Source of the DNA: Actinomycetota bacterium
GTDB lineage: Bacteria > Actinomycetota > Acidimicrobiia > Acidimicrobiales > CADCSY01
Assembly: GCA_004366205.1 (NCBI GenBank)
Contig: SIRW01000109.1
Span: 1-50,665 of the forward strand
Direction: 5' to 3'
DNA length: 50,665 nt
Shown: positions 26,985 through 35,797 of the stretch, piece after piece
How the letters are laid out: the number at the start of each line of letters is the position of its first letter
Position numbering within the stretch: position 1 is the first letter of the stretch
The notes under the pieces: generated by a model
What the model saw: only the letters and a program-made list of their open reading frames with translations
Told to the model about the DNA's origin: nothing
Database searches by the model: none
Position numbers and translations under genes: made by a program

Positions 26985-27078
26985 GTCAGGTCCGACGTCA
27001 CCCGCGGTCGTGACCCGAGGCCCCGGTCCCGGAGGCCGTTCCTGCCGATGGGAACGACAGGCACGAAAGGAAGGCGGG

Positions 27079-27612
27079 ATGTCCCGGCCGCGCGATCCCA
27101 CCCTCGACGAGACGATCCGGGCAGGCGCCGTCGCGCTCCTCCGCGAGGTGGGCTGCCAGGGGTTCCGGGTCGAGGCGCTGGCGGCCCGGGTGGCGCTGCC
27201 GAAGACCACGATCTACCGCCGGTGGCCCTCGGCTGCCGCCCTGCTCGATCACGTCGCATCGACGCTCGTCCCGACCGCGGTGCCCGAGACGGCCACGCCC
27301 CGGGACGCGCTGGTCGAGCTGGTCGCGACCGACCGGGCCTTCGCCGCGAGCGTCGAGGGCCGGGCCGCCCTGCAGGTGCTGGGCGCCGGACGGGACCCGG
27401 GGTCGTCCGGCGCCCCCGAGCTCGAGGCCGCCCTCCGGGCCCGCCGGCACCAGTACCACGCCGTGGCGGCTCAGGTGCTCCGCCCCGACCGGGTGCCCCC
27501 CGCCGTGGACCTCCTGGTGGGCGCGGCCTGGGGCCCGGCCATCGTGGCCGCCGAGGAGCCGGGCGCGCCCGCGGCGGTCGTCGACCTCGTGCTCGCAGGC
27601 GCCGGTGACTGA
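27079..27612 (+). CDS. TetR-family transcriptional regulator
   Basis: This 177-residue regulator has an N-terminal HTH (about residues 10-50; ALAARVALPKTTIYRRWPS) and a short C-terminal ligand domain ending AAVVDLVLAGAGD. ATG 27079 has AAAGGAAGG just upstream. The likely target is the palindrome at 26961-26984, and perhaps the neighbouring P450. The C-terminal domain is TetR_C-like and does not identify a ligand. Confidence 0.87.
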   Translation: MSRPRDPTLDETIRAGAVALLREVGCQGFRVEALAARVALPKTTIYRRWPSAAALLDHVASTLVPTAVPETATPRDALVELVATDRAFAASVEGRAALQVLGAGRDPGSSGAPELEAALRARRHQYHAVAAQVLRPDRVPPAVDLLVGAAWGPAIVAAEEPGAPAAVVDLVLAGAGD

Positions 27613-27621
27613 CGGCGAGCG

Positions 27622-27643
27622 CCGGGTGGCGGGATGCCACCGG
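27622..27643 (+). terminator. Hairpin after the TetR gene
   Basis: GGTGGC (27625-27630) and GCCACC (27636-27641) form a stem with a five-base loop, flanked by further GC pairs around a bulge. There is no T-run. Confidence 0.3.
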
Positions 27644-27658
27644 ACCCCGCGCCGCTGT

Positions 27659-27664
27659 TAGCGT
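27659..27664 (+). promoter_or_regulatory. -10-like TAGCGT before the sensor kinase gene
   Basis: TAGCGT ends six bases before GTG 27671 and no ribosome binding site is present. The spacing fits a leaderless transcript. Confidence 0.45.
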
Positions 27665-27670
27665 GCCGCC

Positions 27671-29416
27671 GTGACGCTGGCTGACGCCGTCGATGCACTC
27701 CAGGCGTCGCAGCCGTTCGTCTACGGCCTGGTCGCCCTGGCGACCGTCGTGCGCTGGCTCCGCTACCGCGACCGGGCCTCGGGGCTCGCCTCGCTGCTGT
27801 TCCTGGTCCTTGCCAGCGCGATCGTCTTGGGCACCGTCGTCGGTGCGGACCCTGGCCTTCGCACCCAGCAGGTCATCGTCGCCGCCCTGGTGTCGTTCCC
27901 CTACCTGCTGTTCCGCTTCGGCGCGGCGTTCCGCCGGCCGGGCCCGGCCCTCGAGGTGGCCGCCGGGTCGATCAGCGCGGTCGCCGTGCTCGGCATCTTC
28001 CTGTTCCGCGAGATCCCCGAGGCCGGCGCCCCCACGACCACGGCGTTCACCCTCTACACCGCGCTCGTGCTGGTGCAGTGGGTCGGGCTCTCGGCGATCG
28101 TGGCGTGGTGGTTCTGGAACGGGGGCCGCGGCCGCCCCGCGGTGGTGCGGTGGCGGATGCGGACGCTGGCCGCCGGCGTGCTCCTCCTCGCGTCGGCCCT
28201 GCTGCTGGCGGGCCTGTTCCCCGACGAAGGCGAGCAGCGCTGGGTGGCGCTGGGCGTCAACCTGCTGGCGGTGGCGGCCGCGCCGCTGTTCGTGGCCGGC
28301 CTCGCGCCGCCCCGCGTGTTCCTCGACCGGTGGCGCCGAGCCGACGAGGATGAGCTGTGGCGCGTCGAGTCCCAGCTGGTCGGCGGCGGCAGCCGGGAGG
28401 AGGTGGCCGGGGCGCTGCTTCCCTACGTCGTCCGGGTGCTCGGCGCCCGGGCCGCCGTCCTCGGCGACGTCGCCGGGCGGGTGGTGGCGGCGCACGGGCT
28501 CGACGACGCGAGCGCGCAGGCACTGCTCGACGGCTCCGACCTCGGCGCCCGCGACGCGGCGGTCTGGACCGACCTGCCGTCGGGACGGCTCGTGGTGGTC
28601 GGCGACCGCTACACCCCGTACTTCGGGCGCGACGAGGTCGAGACCGTCGCCCGGCTCGGCCGGCTCACCGACGTGGCGCTGCGCCGGGCCGAGGCCGCCG
28701 CCGCTGAGCAGCGGGCGTCCGAAGAGCTGCGGCGCAGCAACGCCACGATCCGCGACTTCGTGGCCGCCGCCTCGCACGACCTGCGGACCCCCATCGCCGT
28801 CATCAAGGGATTCGCCGCGACGCTGACCACGGCGTGGGAGCAGGTGCCCGAGGAGGAGAAGCTGAAGCACCTGGCGACGATCGAGCGCCAGGCCAACCAC
28901 CTCGCCCGGATCGTCGCCGACCTGCTCACGGTGTCCCAGCTCGACTCGGGGGCGGTCGAGCCCGATCTCGTTGCGCTCGACCTCGGCGTGGTCGTCCGCG
29001 AGGTCGTGGCGGACCTCGAGCACGGGCACGGCGACGTCGAGGTGGTCGCCGACGGGCGGCTGCTGGCCTGGGCCGACGCCGAGCACGCTCGGCGCATCAC
29101 CCGCAACCTGCTCGAGAACGCGTTGCGCTACGGCGAGCCGCCCGTCACGGTGACGCTGGCGACGGCGTCCCCGTGGGTCGAGCTGCGCGTGCGGGACCAC
29201 GGCGGCGGTGTCCCCGAGTCGTTCGTGCCCCGGCTCTTCGAGCGCTTCGCCCGCGCCGACAAGGGGGCCAGCACCGCCAAGCAGGGCACGGGGCTGGGCC
29301 TGTCGATCGTGCGGGGATTGGCGCGGGCCGGGGGCGGGGATGCATGGTACGAAGCGGCCGAACCGGGAGCGTGCTTCGTCGTGCGCTTCCCGACCGCAGG
29401 GGAGACGGGGACGTGA
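27671..29416 (+). CDS. Membrane sensor histidine kinase with GAF-like domain
   Basis: This 581-residue kinase has six or seven membrane helices in residues 1-220, a cytoplasmic GAF-like region (about 235-345), HisKA with phospho-acceptor His369 in ASHDLRTPI, and HATPase_c with N-box NLLENALRYGE and G-boxes DHGGGVP and GTGLGLSIV. The stimulus is unknown. The receiver gene follows with a GTGA overlap and is almost certainly its partner. Confidence 0.9.
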   Translation: MTLADAVDALQASQPFVYGLVALATVVRWLRYRDRASGLASLLFLVLASAIVLGTVVGADPGLRTQQVIVAALVSFPYLLFRFGAAFRRPGPALEVAAGSISAVAVLGIFLFREIPEAGAPTTTAFTLYTALVLVQWVGLSAIVAWWFWNGGRGRPAVVRWRMRTLAAGVLLLASALLLAGLFPDEGEQRWVALGVNLLAVAAAPLFVAGLAPPRVFLDRWRRADEDELWRVESQLVGGGSREEVAGALLPYVVRVLGARAAVLGDVAGRVVAAHGLDDASAQALLDGSDLGARDAAVWTDLPSGRLVVVGDRYTPYFGRDEVETVARLGRLTDVALRRAEAAAAEQRASEELRRSNATIRDFVAAASHDLRTPIAVIKGFAATLTTAWEQVPEEEKLKHLATIERQANHLARIVADLLTVSQLDSGAVEPDLVALDLGVVVREVVADLEHGHGDVEVVADGRLLAWADAEHARRITRNLLENALRYGEPPVTVTLATASPWVELRVRDHGGGVPESFVPRLFERFARADKGASTAKQGTGLGLSIVRGLARAGGGDAWYEAAEPGACFVVRFPTAGETGT

Positions 29417-29790
29417 CGACCAAGGTCCTGGTGATCGTCGAGGACGAAGCGGACATGCGCCAGCTCATCAAGCTGCTGCTGACGGCGGATCCCCGCCTCG
29501 AGGTCGTCGGTGAGGCGACGACCGCGGCCGAGGCCGTCGAGCAGGCCCGTACCCACGACCCCGGGCTCATCGTGCTCGACCACCAGATCGAGGGGCCGGT
29601 CATGGGGCTCGAGGCGGCGCCCGCCCTGAAGGAGGCGGCGCCGGACGCCAAGATCCTGCTCTTCAGCGCGTTCGACCTACGGCGCGAGGCCCGGCTCGAG
29701 CCCGCCATCGACGCCTACCTGTCCAAGGACCAGACCCAGCGGCTGCTCCCGGTCGCCCTCGAGCTCCTCGGCCTCCAGCCCGCCGCCTGA
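29413..29790 (+). CDS. Single-domain response regulator (receiver only)
   Basis: This 125-residue CheY-like receiver has no output domain. The acidic pocket is Glu10/Asp11, the phosphorylated Asp is Asp56 (IVLDHQI), the switch Ser is Ser85 and the conserved Lys is Lys105. It is translationally coupled to the histidine kinase upstream. Without a DNA-binding domain it must act by protein contact or pass the phosphate on. Confidence 0.9.
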   Translation: MTTKVLVIVEDEADMRQLIKLLLTADPRLEVVGEATTAAEAVEQARTHDPGLIVLDHQIEGPVMGLEAAPALKEAAPDAKILLFSAFDLRREARLEPAIDAYLSKDQTQRLLPVALELLGLQPAA

Positions 29791-29803
29791 GCGCCGCCTC
29801 GCG

Positions 29804-31411
29804 TCACAGCCGTGGCAGCTGCTGGGCACGGCCGATCAGCGCGTGCAGGGGGTCGCCGGTCGAGCGGAGCCGATCCAGCACGGTGCGGACGGTCCAGCGG
29901 TCGGGGGTGAGGTCCGGGTCGTCGAGCTCGTCCCAGGCGATCGGCACCGACACGGGCGCGCCCGGCGCCGGACGGGCGCTGAACGGGGCCACGAGCGTCT
30001 TGTTGATGGCGTTCTGCGTGAAGTCCAGCCGGGCGAGGCCGTTGCGGCGCCGCTTCTCCCACTCCCAGCTCACCAGCTCGGGCACGGTGCGCCCGACCGC
30101 CCGCGAGACCTTCTCGACCCAGTCCCGGGTCTCGGAGAAGCTGTAGCGGGGCGTCACCGGGACCCAGATCTGGATGCCTCGCTTGCCGGTGACCTTCGGC
30201 ATCCCGACCACGCCCAGGTGCTCGAGGGCGGTGCGGTAGAGGCGGGCGAGCACGATCACGTCGTCGAAGGAGGAGCCCGTGCCCGGGTCGATGTCGATCA
30301 GCGCCCAGGTCGGGCGCCGCACGTCGGGCAGCCGTGCGGTCCACGGGTGCAGCTCGATGCTGGCGTGGTTCGCCATCCACACGAGCGCCGGCACGCTGTC
30401 GACCACCGCGTACCACTCGGTCTCGCCGGGCTCCACGTCGGGTCGCTGCCAGCGGGTGAGCCACCCGGGCGCGTAGGCGGGCACCTCCTTGTGCCAGAAG
30501 CCCTTCGCCTCCACGCCGTCGGGGAAGCGGTGCTGGTTCACGGGTCGGTCGTAGAGGTAGGGGAGCAGGAACGGAGCGATCTCGGCGTGGTACCGGATGA
30601 GGTCCCGCTTGGTGACCGGCGCCTCCCCGTCCCGCCCCGGGAACAGCACCTTGTCGAGGTTGGTCACGCGCACCTCCCGCCCGGCCACCTGCCACGTGCC
30701 GTCCCGGTCGATCCCGTCCAGCGCGGCGAGCTCGTCGGGGGTGGGCGGCTCCCAGGTGGGCGGGGCCGGCACGGCGAGGGCGGTGGCCGCGCTGGCGGCG
30801 GGGGCCTCGCCGTCCCACGTCGCCTCGGGGTCGGCGGCCACCTCCTCGTTGGTGCGCCCGCTCTTGACCGATCGGGGGTGGTCCTCCGGGTCCCAGCCGG
30901 GCCGGGCGTGCTCGTCGTGCTTGTGCAGCAGCAGCCACTGCCGGTCGCCCGACCCGCCCCGGCCCCGGTCGCCGGTGCGGACCAGCACGAAGCGGCCGGC
31001 GAGCTTCTCGCCGTCGAGGTCGAAGTGCAGGCTGCCTGCGTCGATGGCGGCGGCCGGGTCGTCCGTGCCGGCCGGCCGCCACGTCCCCCAGTCCCACACG
31101 ATCACGTCGCCGCCGCCGTACTCGCCCTTGGGGATGACGCCCTCGAAGTCGAAGTACTCGAGGGGATGGTCCTCGACGTGCACGGCCAGCTGCCGGCGCT
31201 CCGGATCGAGCGTGGGGCCCTTGGGGACGGCCCAGCTCACCAGCACGCCGTCGACCTCCAGGCGCAAGTCGTAGTGGAGCCGGGTGGCGCGGTGGCGCTG
31301 GACGACGAACCGGTTCCCGCCCTCGGGGCGGGGAGCGCCCGCGGGCTCCGGCGTGCGGGCGAAGTCCCGCTTGCGGCGGTAGGTCCTCAGGCGCGGGTCC
31401 TGCTCGGCCAT
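29804..31411 (-). CDS. LigD-like protein: 3'-phosphoesterase plus polymerase domains, no ligase
   Basis: This 535-residue protein of bacterial non-homologous end joining starts with the phosphoesterase (PE) domain: HRATRLHYDLRLEVDG and HPLEYFDFEGVIPKGEYGGG carry the metal-binding His, Asp and Glu. A 60-residue linker leads to the primase-polymerase domain (LigD_Pol), with catalytic DxD in LIDIDPG and the TGKRGIQIWVP segment. The ATP-dependent ligase domain present in full LigD is missing, and no ligase or ku gene is in the window. The PE-Pol order differs from mycobacterial Pol-PE-Lig. A GATACT hexamer lies a few bases before ATG 31411 with no ribosome binding site. Confidence 0.9.
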   Translation of the reverse strand: MAEQDPRLRTYRRKRDFARTPEPAGAPRPEGGNRFVVQRHRATRLHYDLRLEVDGVLVSWAVPKGPTLDPERRQLAVHVEDHPLEYFDFEGVIPKGEYGGGDVIVWDWGTWRPAGTDDPAAAIDAGSLHFDLDGEKLAGRFVLVRTGDRGRGGSGDRQWLLLHKHDEHARPGWDPEDHPRSVKSGRTNEEVAADPEATWDGEAPAASAATALAVPAPPTWEPPTPDELAALDGIDRDGTWQVAGREVRVTNLDKVLFPGRDGEAPVTKRDLIRYHAEIAPFLLPYLYDRPVNQHRFPDGVEAKGFWHKEVPAYAPGWLTRWQRPDVEPGETEWYAVVDSVPALVWMANHASIELHPWTARLPDVRRPTWALIDIDPGTGSSFDDVIVLARLYRTALEHLGVVGMPKVTGKRGIQIWVPVTPRYSFSETRDWVEKVSRAVGRTVPELVSWEWEKRRRNGLARLDFTQNAINKTLVAPFSARPAPGAPVSVPIAWDELDDPDLTPDRWTVRTVLDRLRSTGDPLHALIGRAQQLPRL

Positions 31412-31479
31412 GACCCGAGTATCCCCCGCACGGTCCGTGGCAGGCTTGGACCGACCGGAGCAGACGAGGGGGGACAGCC

Positions 31480-31785
31480 ATGCAGGACCTGGCAGACCGG
31501 CTGGAGAAGGTGCGCGGCGACATCGACCGGGCGCTCGCGGCGGTGGAGGGCGACGGCTCGGCGTCTCCGGTGCTCGTGGCCGTGGTGCGGGAGTTCCATG
31601 CCAAGGGCCAGAAGGCGGCGGACGGCCTCGGCGGCCCCACCGAGCGGGACGGCGTGATCGAGCTCGAGCAGGCGGGCGACAGCGCCAAGGCCGCGGCCGA
31701 GGCCGACGACGGCATCGGCGACGGCACTCGCCAGGCCGTGCTCGACGCCCACCTGGCCGTCTGCATGCTCAAGTCGAAGCTGTAG
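31480..31785 (+). CDS. Small hypothetical protein, helical
   Basis: This 101-residue protein is predicted to be all-helical, with no signal peptide, membrane segment or motif I recognise. It has a charged N-terminal helix (LADRLEKVRGDIDRAL), VAVVREFHAKGQKAADGLGG, and an Ala/Glu/Asp-rich C-terminal half. A strong GAGGGGGGA precedes ATG 31480. It is divergent from the LigD-like gene by 68 bases. Coding potential rests on the ribosome binding site and the absence of a better frame. Confidence 0.65.
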   Translation: MQDLADRLEKVRGDIDRALAAVEGDGSASPVLVAVVREFHAKGQKAADGLGGPTERDGVIELEQAGDSAKAAAEADDGIGDGTRQAVLDAHLAVCMLKSKL

Positions 31786-31879
31786 CCGTGCCCGCGCCGG
31801 CGGCCGTGCCCACGACGAGCGGCAGCCTCGCTGATCGACCGCGTCCCTCGGCCTCTGACCCGGCTGGTGGGGCGGTGGG

Positions 31880-32692
31880 TCAGTGGTCGTGGGCGCAACC
31901 GTCGCCGTGGCTGCCCTCGATGCCGGCGAAGGGGCCGCAGGGATGGTCCACGAGCCACACGTGCAGCATCGGCGGCGTGCCCCGGAACTGGCCCCGGGCG
32001 CAGGAGCCGTCGGGGCCGGTCGTGCCGACCACGCGGATGCCCTCCCAGCACAGGTTCTGGTGGTCGTGCCACACGGTGAGGGGCCCGGCGACGTCGGGCA
32101 CGTCGGCCATGGTGTAGCCCGGCGGCAGGATGTACATGGCCGACACGATCTCCTTCGACCCGTCGGGGTGGACCTGCATGACGATGGACTCGACCCGCTC
32201 GGGGTCGAGGACGGCGCCGTCGCTCAGATGGCCGAGGTGCACGAAGTGCTCCCACCCGGTGACGCCGTCGCCGATGGACACGTAGCCGGCCGCCCGCAGC
32301 GACGCCTCGTCGCTGTAGCGGGTGAGGGCGGCCCGGGTGCGTGCGATCAGGTCCTCGGCCGCCGCCCGCTGCTCGGGGGTCACCCGGGGGTCGTCGAGCG
32401 AGATGACGGGGCCGTCGGGTGCAGGGGCGGGCTCGTCCGCTGCGGGCATGGCGCCGGCATGGCCGTCGTGGCTGGCGCCGTCGTCGTGCTCGGCGCCGGA
32501 GGCCGGCCCGGCGCCCTCCGCCGCGCTTGCCACGGCGGCGTGGGCGGCGTGGTCGGTCGCGACGGCGCCGGCGTCGCCGCCGTCAGGCGCCAGGAGCGCG
32601 GCACCGGCGACGACCAGAGCGGTGACGGCGGCCATCAGGGCGAGGGCGGCCGGCCTGGGCCGGCGCGGGGCGGTGGGCGACGCGGGCTGCAT
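31880..32692 (-). CDS. Secreted His-rich protein of unknown function
   Basis: This 270-residue protein has an N-terminal signal or anchor (about residues 15-37), then an Ala/Gly/His/Asp-rich linker with many His residues (DHAAHAAVA, EHDDGASHDGHAG). A folded domain follows (ARTRAALTRYSDEASLRAAG, GWEHFVHLGHL, VWHDHQNLCWEGIRVVG, HVWLVDHPCGPFAGIEG) and the C-terminus is HGDGCAHDH. The conserved His and Cys suggest metal binding outside the membrane, but I do not know the family. It starts 31 bases after the hydrogenase small-subunit gene on the same strand and is probably co-transcribed. ATG 32692 was chosen because it precedes the signal sequence directly. Confidence 0.75.
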   Translation of the reverse strand: MQPASPTAPRRPRPAALALMAAVTALVVAGAALLAPDGGDAGAVATDHAAHAAVASAAEGAGPASGAEHDDGASHDGHAGAMPAADEPAPAPDGPVISLDDPRVTPEQRAAAEDLIARTRAALTRYSDEASLRAAGYVSIGDGVTGWEHFVHLGHLSDGAVLDPERVESIVMQVHPDGSKEIVSAMYILPPGYTMADVPDVAGPLTVWHDHQNLCWEGIRVVGTTGPDGSCARGQFRGTPPMLHVWLVDHPCGPFAGIEGSHGDGCAHDH

Positions 32693-32723
32693 GGGTTCCC
32701 CCGAACTCGACGTTCGAGCCAGG

Positions 32724-33908
32724 CTACCCGGTGGGGTCGGGGTCGGCGCGCCGGTGGCGCTCGCCGTCGAGCTCGACCGGGACTGCGCCCGACGTCGCCG
32801 TGCCGCCACCGTCGCGCCACGGTGGGACGTAGCCCGAGCGCAGCTCGTCGCCCGGCACGCGCCACCGGGGCTCGTCGTCGAAGATGCCCTCGCTCAGCCG
32901 GCGCAGCCCGCGGATGACCGTGCCGTAGATGCCACTGCCGGCCGTGGAGACCGCCGCCCCCGGTGGCGGGTCCATGAAGGGCTGGAAGCGGTCGGGGAAG
33001 CCGGGCATGGTGCAGGCGATGCAGATCCCGCCGACGTTCGGGCAGCCGCCGATGCCGTTGATCCATCCCCGCTTGGGCACGTTGCAGTGCACGACCGGGC
33101 CCCAGCACCCCAGCTTCACCACGCACTCCGGCTCGCCGTGGGCGCGGGCGAAGATGCCCTCCTCGTAGTAGCCGGCCCGGTCGCAGCCCTGGTGGGCGGT
33201 GGGCCCGAACTGCCACTCGGGGCGAAGGGCGCCGTCGAGCGGGATCATCGGCGCCTGGCCGCTCAGCTGGTACAGGAGGTACAGGATGACCTCGGACACG
33301 TTGTCGGGCTGGATCGGGCAGCCCGGCACGCACACCACGGGCACGCCGGCGCGCGAGGTCCAGTCCCACCCCAGGTAGTCGGGCAGACCCATGGCGCCGG
33401 TGGGGTTGTTCTGCATGGCGGGGATGCCCCCATAGGTGGCGCAGGTGCCGACGGCAAGGACCGCGAGGGCGCGGGGCGCGAGCCGGTCGATCCAGTCGCA
33501 GGTGGGGATGGGCTGGCCCGTCTCCGGGTCGCTGCCGAACCCGGCCCAGCAGCCCTCGTCCTTGATGCGCTCGTTGGGCACGGAACCCTCCACGACGAGC
33601 ACAAAGGGGCCGAGCTCGTCGCGGACCGCCCGGTGGAACGCCTCCAGGAAGTCGTCGCTGCCGCCCGCCGGGCCCGTCGGGAAGGCGAGGATCGGCCAGT
33701 GCACCTCCAGCCTGGGGACGTCGGGGAACGCCCCGCCGACGAGCTCCTCGACGCTTGGGTTGGTGGCGGCCGTGAGCGCGACCGAGTCACCGTCGCAGCT
33801 CAGCCCGGCGTTGACCCACAGGAGGTGCAGCGTCCCGTCGGGGGCGACGGGCGGCGGCGCCTCGCTGGGTGCTTCGACCGGCGCCTCGGCGGGTGCGGCG
33901 GGTTCCAT
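32724..33908 (-). CDS. hhyS: [NiFe]-hydrogenase small subunit, Hhy (group 1h, actinobacterial) type
   Basis: This 394-residue electron-transfer subunit carries iron-sulfur clusters. The first cluster motif is C-D-G-D (Cys38, Asp41) in NAGLSCDGDSVAL, where Asp replaces the fourth Cys, as reported for the proximal cluster of actinobacterial-type high-affinity hydrogenases. Later Cys motifs are GTCATYGG, VPGCPIQPDN, QGCDRAGYY, KLGCWGPVVHC and GGCPNVGGICIACTMPGFPD. No Tat signal is present, which fits the Hhy type. The first 23 residues are a Pro/Ala/Glu-rich extension. The large subunit, normally the next gene, is not in the window; a secreted His-rich protein follows instead. ATG 33908 is used. 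Confidence 0.92.
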   Translation of the reverse strand: MEPAAPAEAPVEAPSEAPPPVAPDGTLHLLWVNAGLSCDGDSVALTAATNPSVEELVGGAFPDVPRLEVHWPILAFPTGPAGGSDDFLEAFHRAVRDELGPFVLVVEGSVPNERIKDEGCWAGFGSDPETGQPIPTCDWIDRLAPRALAVLAVGTCATYGGIPAMQNNPTGAMGLPDYLGWDWTSRAGVPVVCVPGCPIQPDNVSEVILYLLYQLSGQAPMIPLDGALRPEWQFGPTAHQGCDRAGYYEEGIFARAHGEPECVVKLGCWGPVVHCNVPKRGWINGIGGCPNVGGICIACTMPGFPDRFQPFMDPPPGAAVSTAGSGIYGTVIRGLRRLSEGIFDDEPRWRVPGDELRSGYVPPWRDGGGTATSGAVPVELDGERHRRADPDPTG

Positions 33909-33922
33909 CGCTACCCGAACGG

Positions 33923-33928
33923 TACGCT
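33923..33928. promoter_or_regulatory. Overlapping divergent -10-like elements
   Basis: In the 53-base gap between hhyS and the PAS kinase gene, TACGCT reads as a -10 on the plus strand and TAGCGT on the minus strand. The two divergent transcripts probably start from this shared stretch. Confidence 0.4.
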
Positions 33929-33961
33929 ACGGCGGCGGCCGGGGGGACGGAGGCGCACGGA

Positions 33962-35797
33962 GTGGAGCCCAGAGGCACGACGAACCCTCCGACGGTCGAT
34001 GAGGACCTGCTCGTCGCCGTCGTGGAGTCGGCGCCCGACGGCATCGTGATCGTCGACGGTGACGGCGCGATCCGCCTCGTGAACAGCCAGCTCGAGTCGA
34101 TGTTCGGCTACGAGCGCCACGAGCTCGTCGGCCGGCCCGTCGAGGTGCTCCTGCCCGAGCGCTACCACGCCGCTCACGTCGACCACCGGCGGGGCTACCA
34201 GGCGGCGCCCCGCACCCGGCCGATGGGTTCGGGCCTGGACCTGGCCGGCCGGCGCCGGGACGGCAGCGAGCTGCCCGTCGACGTCAGCCTCAGCCCGCTG
34301 ACGCACCGCGGCGAGCCGCTGGTGATCGCCTTGGTCCGCGACGTCACGGAGCGCCGCATGGTGCAGCAGCGCCTGGCCCACCTGGCGGCCATCGTGTCGT
34401 ACTCCGACGACGCCATCTACTCGGTGGGCCGGGACGGGGCGGTCACCAGCTGGAACCGGGCCGCGGCCCGCCTCTACGGCGTCCCGATCGACGAGATCCT
34501 CGGCGAGCCCGTGCACACGCTGGCCGCGCCCCACCGGGAGGACGAGCAGCGCCTGGTGCTCGCCCGGGTGCTGGCGGGGGAGCGGGTCGAGCGGCTCGAG
34601 ATCGAGCACCGCCGGCGGGACGGCCTGCCGATCACCGTGTCGCTGACCGTGTCGCCGATCGTGGACGCCGCGGGCGAGATCGTGGCGGCCTCGGTCATCG
34701 CCCGCGACATCACCGAGCAGCGTCTCGTCCAGGCGACCCTGACCGCGAGCGAAGCCCGGCTCCGCGAGAGCGAGCTGCTCGCCGAGATCGGCAGCTGGCT
34801 GTGGGACGTGGGCTCGGACGTGGTGCAGTGGTCCGAAGGCCTGCACGCCATCACCCAGGTCGCGCCCGAGAACTTCGACGGCGACCTCGCCGCCCACCTG
34901 TCGGTCGTGCACCCGAGCGACCGGGACGTGGTCGCGCGGGCTATGCGCTTCGCCGTCGAGCGGGGTGCCCGCTTCGAGCACGAGTTCCGCATCGTGCGGC
35001 CCGGGGGCGAGGAGCGGTGGGTGATCGCGCGCGGGGAGCCCGTGCACGCAGCCGCTGCCGTCGTCGCCCTGCAGGGGATCTTCCAGGACGTGACCGAGCG
35101 GCGGGCGGCCGAGCGCCTGAAGGACGACTTCCTCGCTACGGTCTCCCACGAGCTGCGCACACCGCTCACGGCCATCGTGGGGTTCTCGGACCTCCTCGCC
35201 CGCCAGGTGGGGAGCGACCTGGCCGGCGCCGTGCAGGCGGTGGTGCGCAACGCCCGCGAGATGGACCGCATGGTCAGCCGCCTGCTCGACTTCTCCCGGC
35301 TGCAGGCCGGCCGGGAGCACGTGGCTCCCGAGGCGCGGGACGCCCGGGAGGCGGTGGAGGACTGCCTGGCGCTGCTCCGGCCGGGGCTCGACGAGCACAC
35401 CGTCGCCAACCTGGTCCCCGACAACCTCGTCGTCGAGGTCGACACGGACGCCCTGCAACGCGTGCTCGGCAACCTCGTCGGCAACGCGGCCAAGTTCGCC
35501 CCGGCCGGCTCGACCATCGAGGTGGACGCCCGACCCGACGGGGATCGGGTCGTGTTCACCGTGGCGGACCGTGGACCGGGCCTGCCCGATGGCATCGTGG
35601 AGCGCGTGTTCGACCGCTTCTTCCAGGGACCCGATCAGCCCGCAGGCAAGCGGGGGACGGGCGTGGGCCTCTCGATCGTGCAGCGCTACGTCGAGTTGCA
35701 CGGCGGGCGGGTGTGGGCCGAGAACCGCCCCGGTGGCGGCGCCGTGTTCGCCTTCACCCTGCGTCGAGCGCCCGTCGGGGGCGGTGCCGCCCGATGA
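33962..35797 (+). CDS. Cytoplasmic three-PAS histidine kinase
   Basis: This 611-residue soluble kinase has PAS1 (about residues 15-130; ESAPDGIVIVDGDGAIRLVN), PAS2 (135-255; YSDDAIYSVGRDGAVTSWN) and PAS3 (265-380; LHAITQVAPENF). It then has HisKA with His396 in TVSHELRTPL and HATPase_c (NLVGNAAKF, DRGPGLP, GTGVGLSIV). There is no membrane segment, so it senses an internal cue. No response regulator is adjacent. GTG 33962 has GGAGG at 33949-33953. Its divergent arrangement with hhyS raises the possibility of control by redox or energy status. Confidence 0.9.
   Translation: MEPRGTTNPPTVDEDLLVAVVESAPDGIVIVDGDGAIRLVNSQLESMFGYERHELVGRPVEVLLPERYHAAHVDHRRGYQAAPRTRPMGSGLDLAGRRRDGSELPVDVSLSPLTHRGEPLVIALVRDVTERRMVQQRLAHLAAIVSYSDDAIYSVGRDGAVTSWNRAAARLYGVPIDEILGEPVHTLAAPHREDEQRLVLARVLAGERVERLEIEHRRRDGLPITVSLTVSPIVDAAGEIVAASVIARDITEQRLVQATLTASEARLRESELLAEIGSWLWDVGSDVVQWSEGLHAITQVAPENFDGDLAAHLSVVHPSDRDVVARAMRFAVERGARFEHEFRIVRPGGEERWVIARGEPVHAAAAVVALQGIFQDVTERRAAERLKDDFLATVSHELRTPLTAIVGFSDLLARQVGSDLAGAVQAVVRNAREMDRMVSRLLDFSRLQAGREHVAPEARDAREAVEDCLALLRPGLDEHTVANLVPDNLVVEVDTDALQRVLGNLVGNAAKFAPAGSTIEVDARPDGDRVVFTVADRGPGLPDGIVERVFDRFFQGPDQPAGKRGTGVGLSIVQRYVELHGGRVWAENRPGGGAVFAFTLRRAPVGGGAAR

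Noticed and set aside
29715-32255. An 846-codon minus-strand frame spanning the LigD-like and neighbouring genes
   Set aside because: It runs in another frame through three well-supported genes and has Arg/Pro/Ala-rich composition without motifs.
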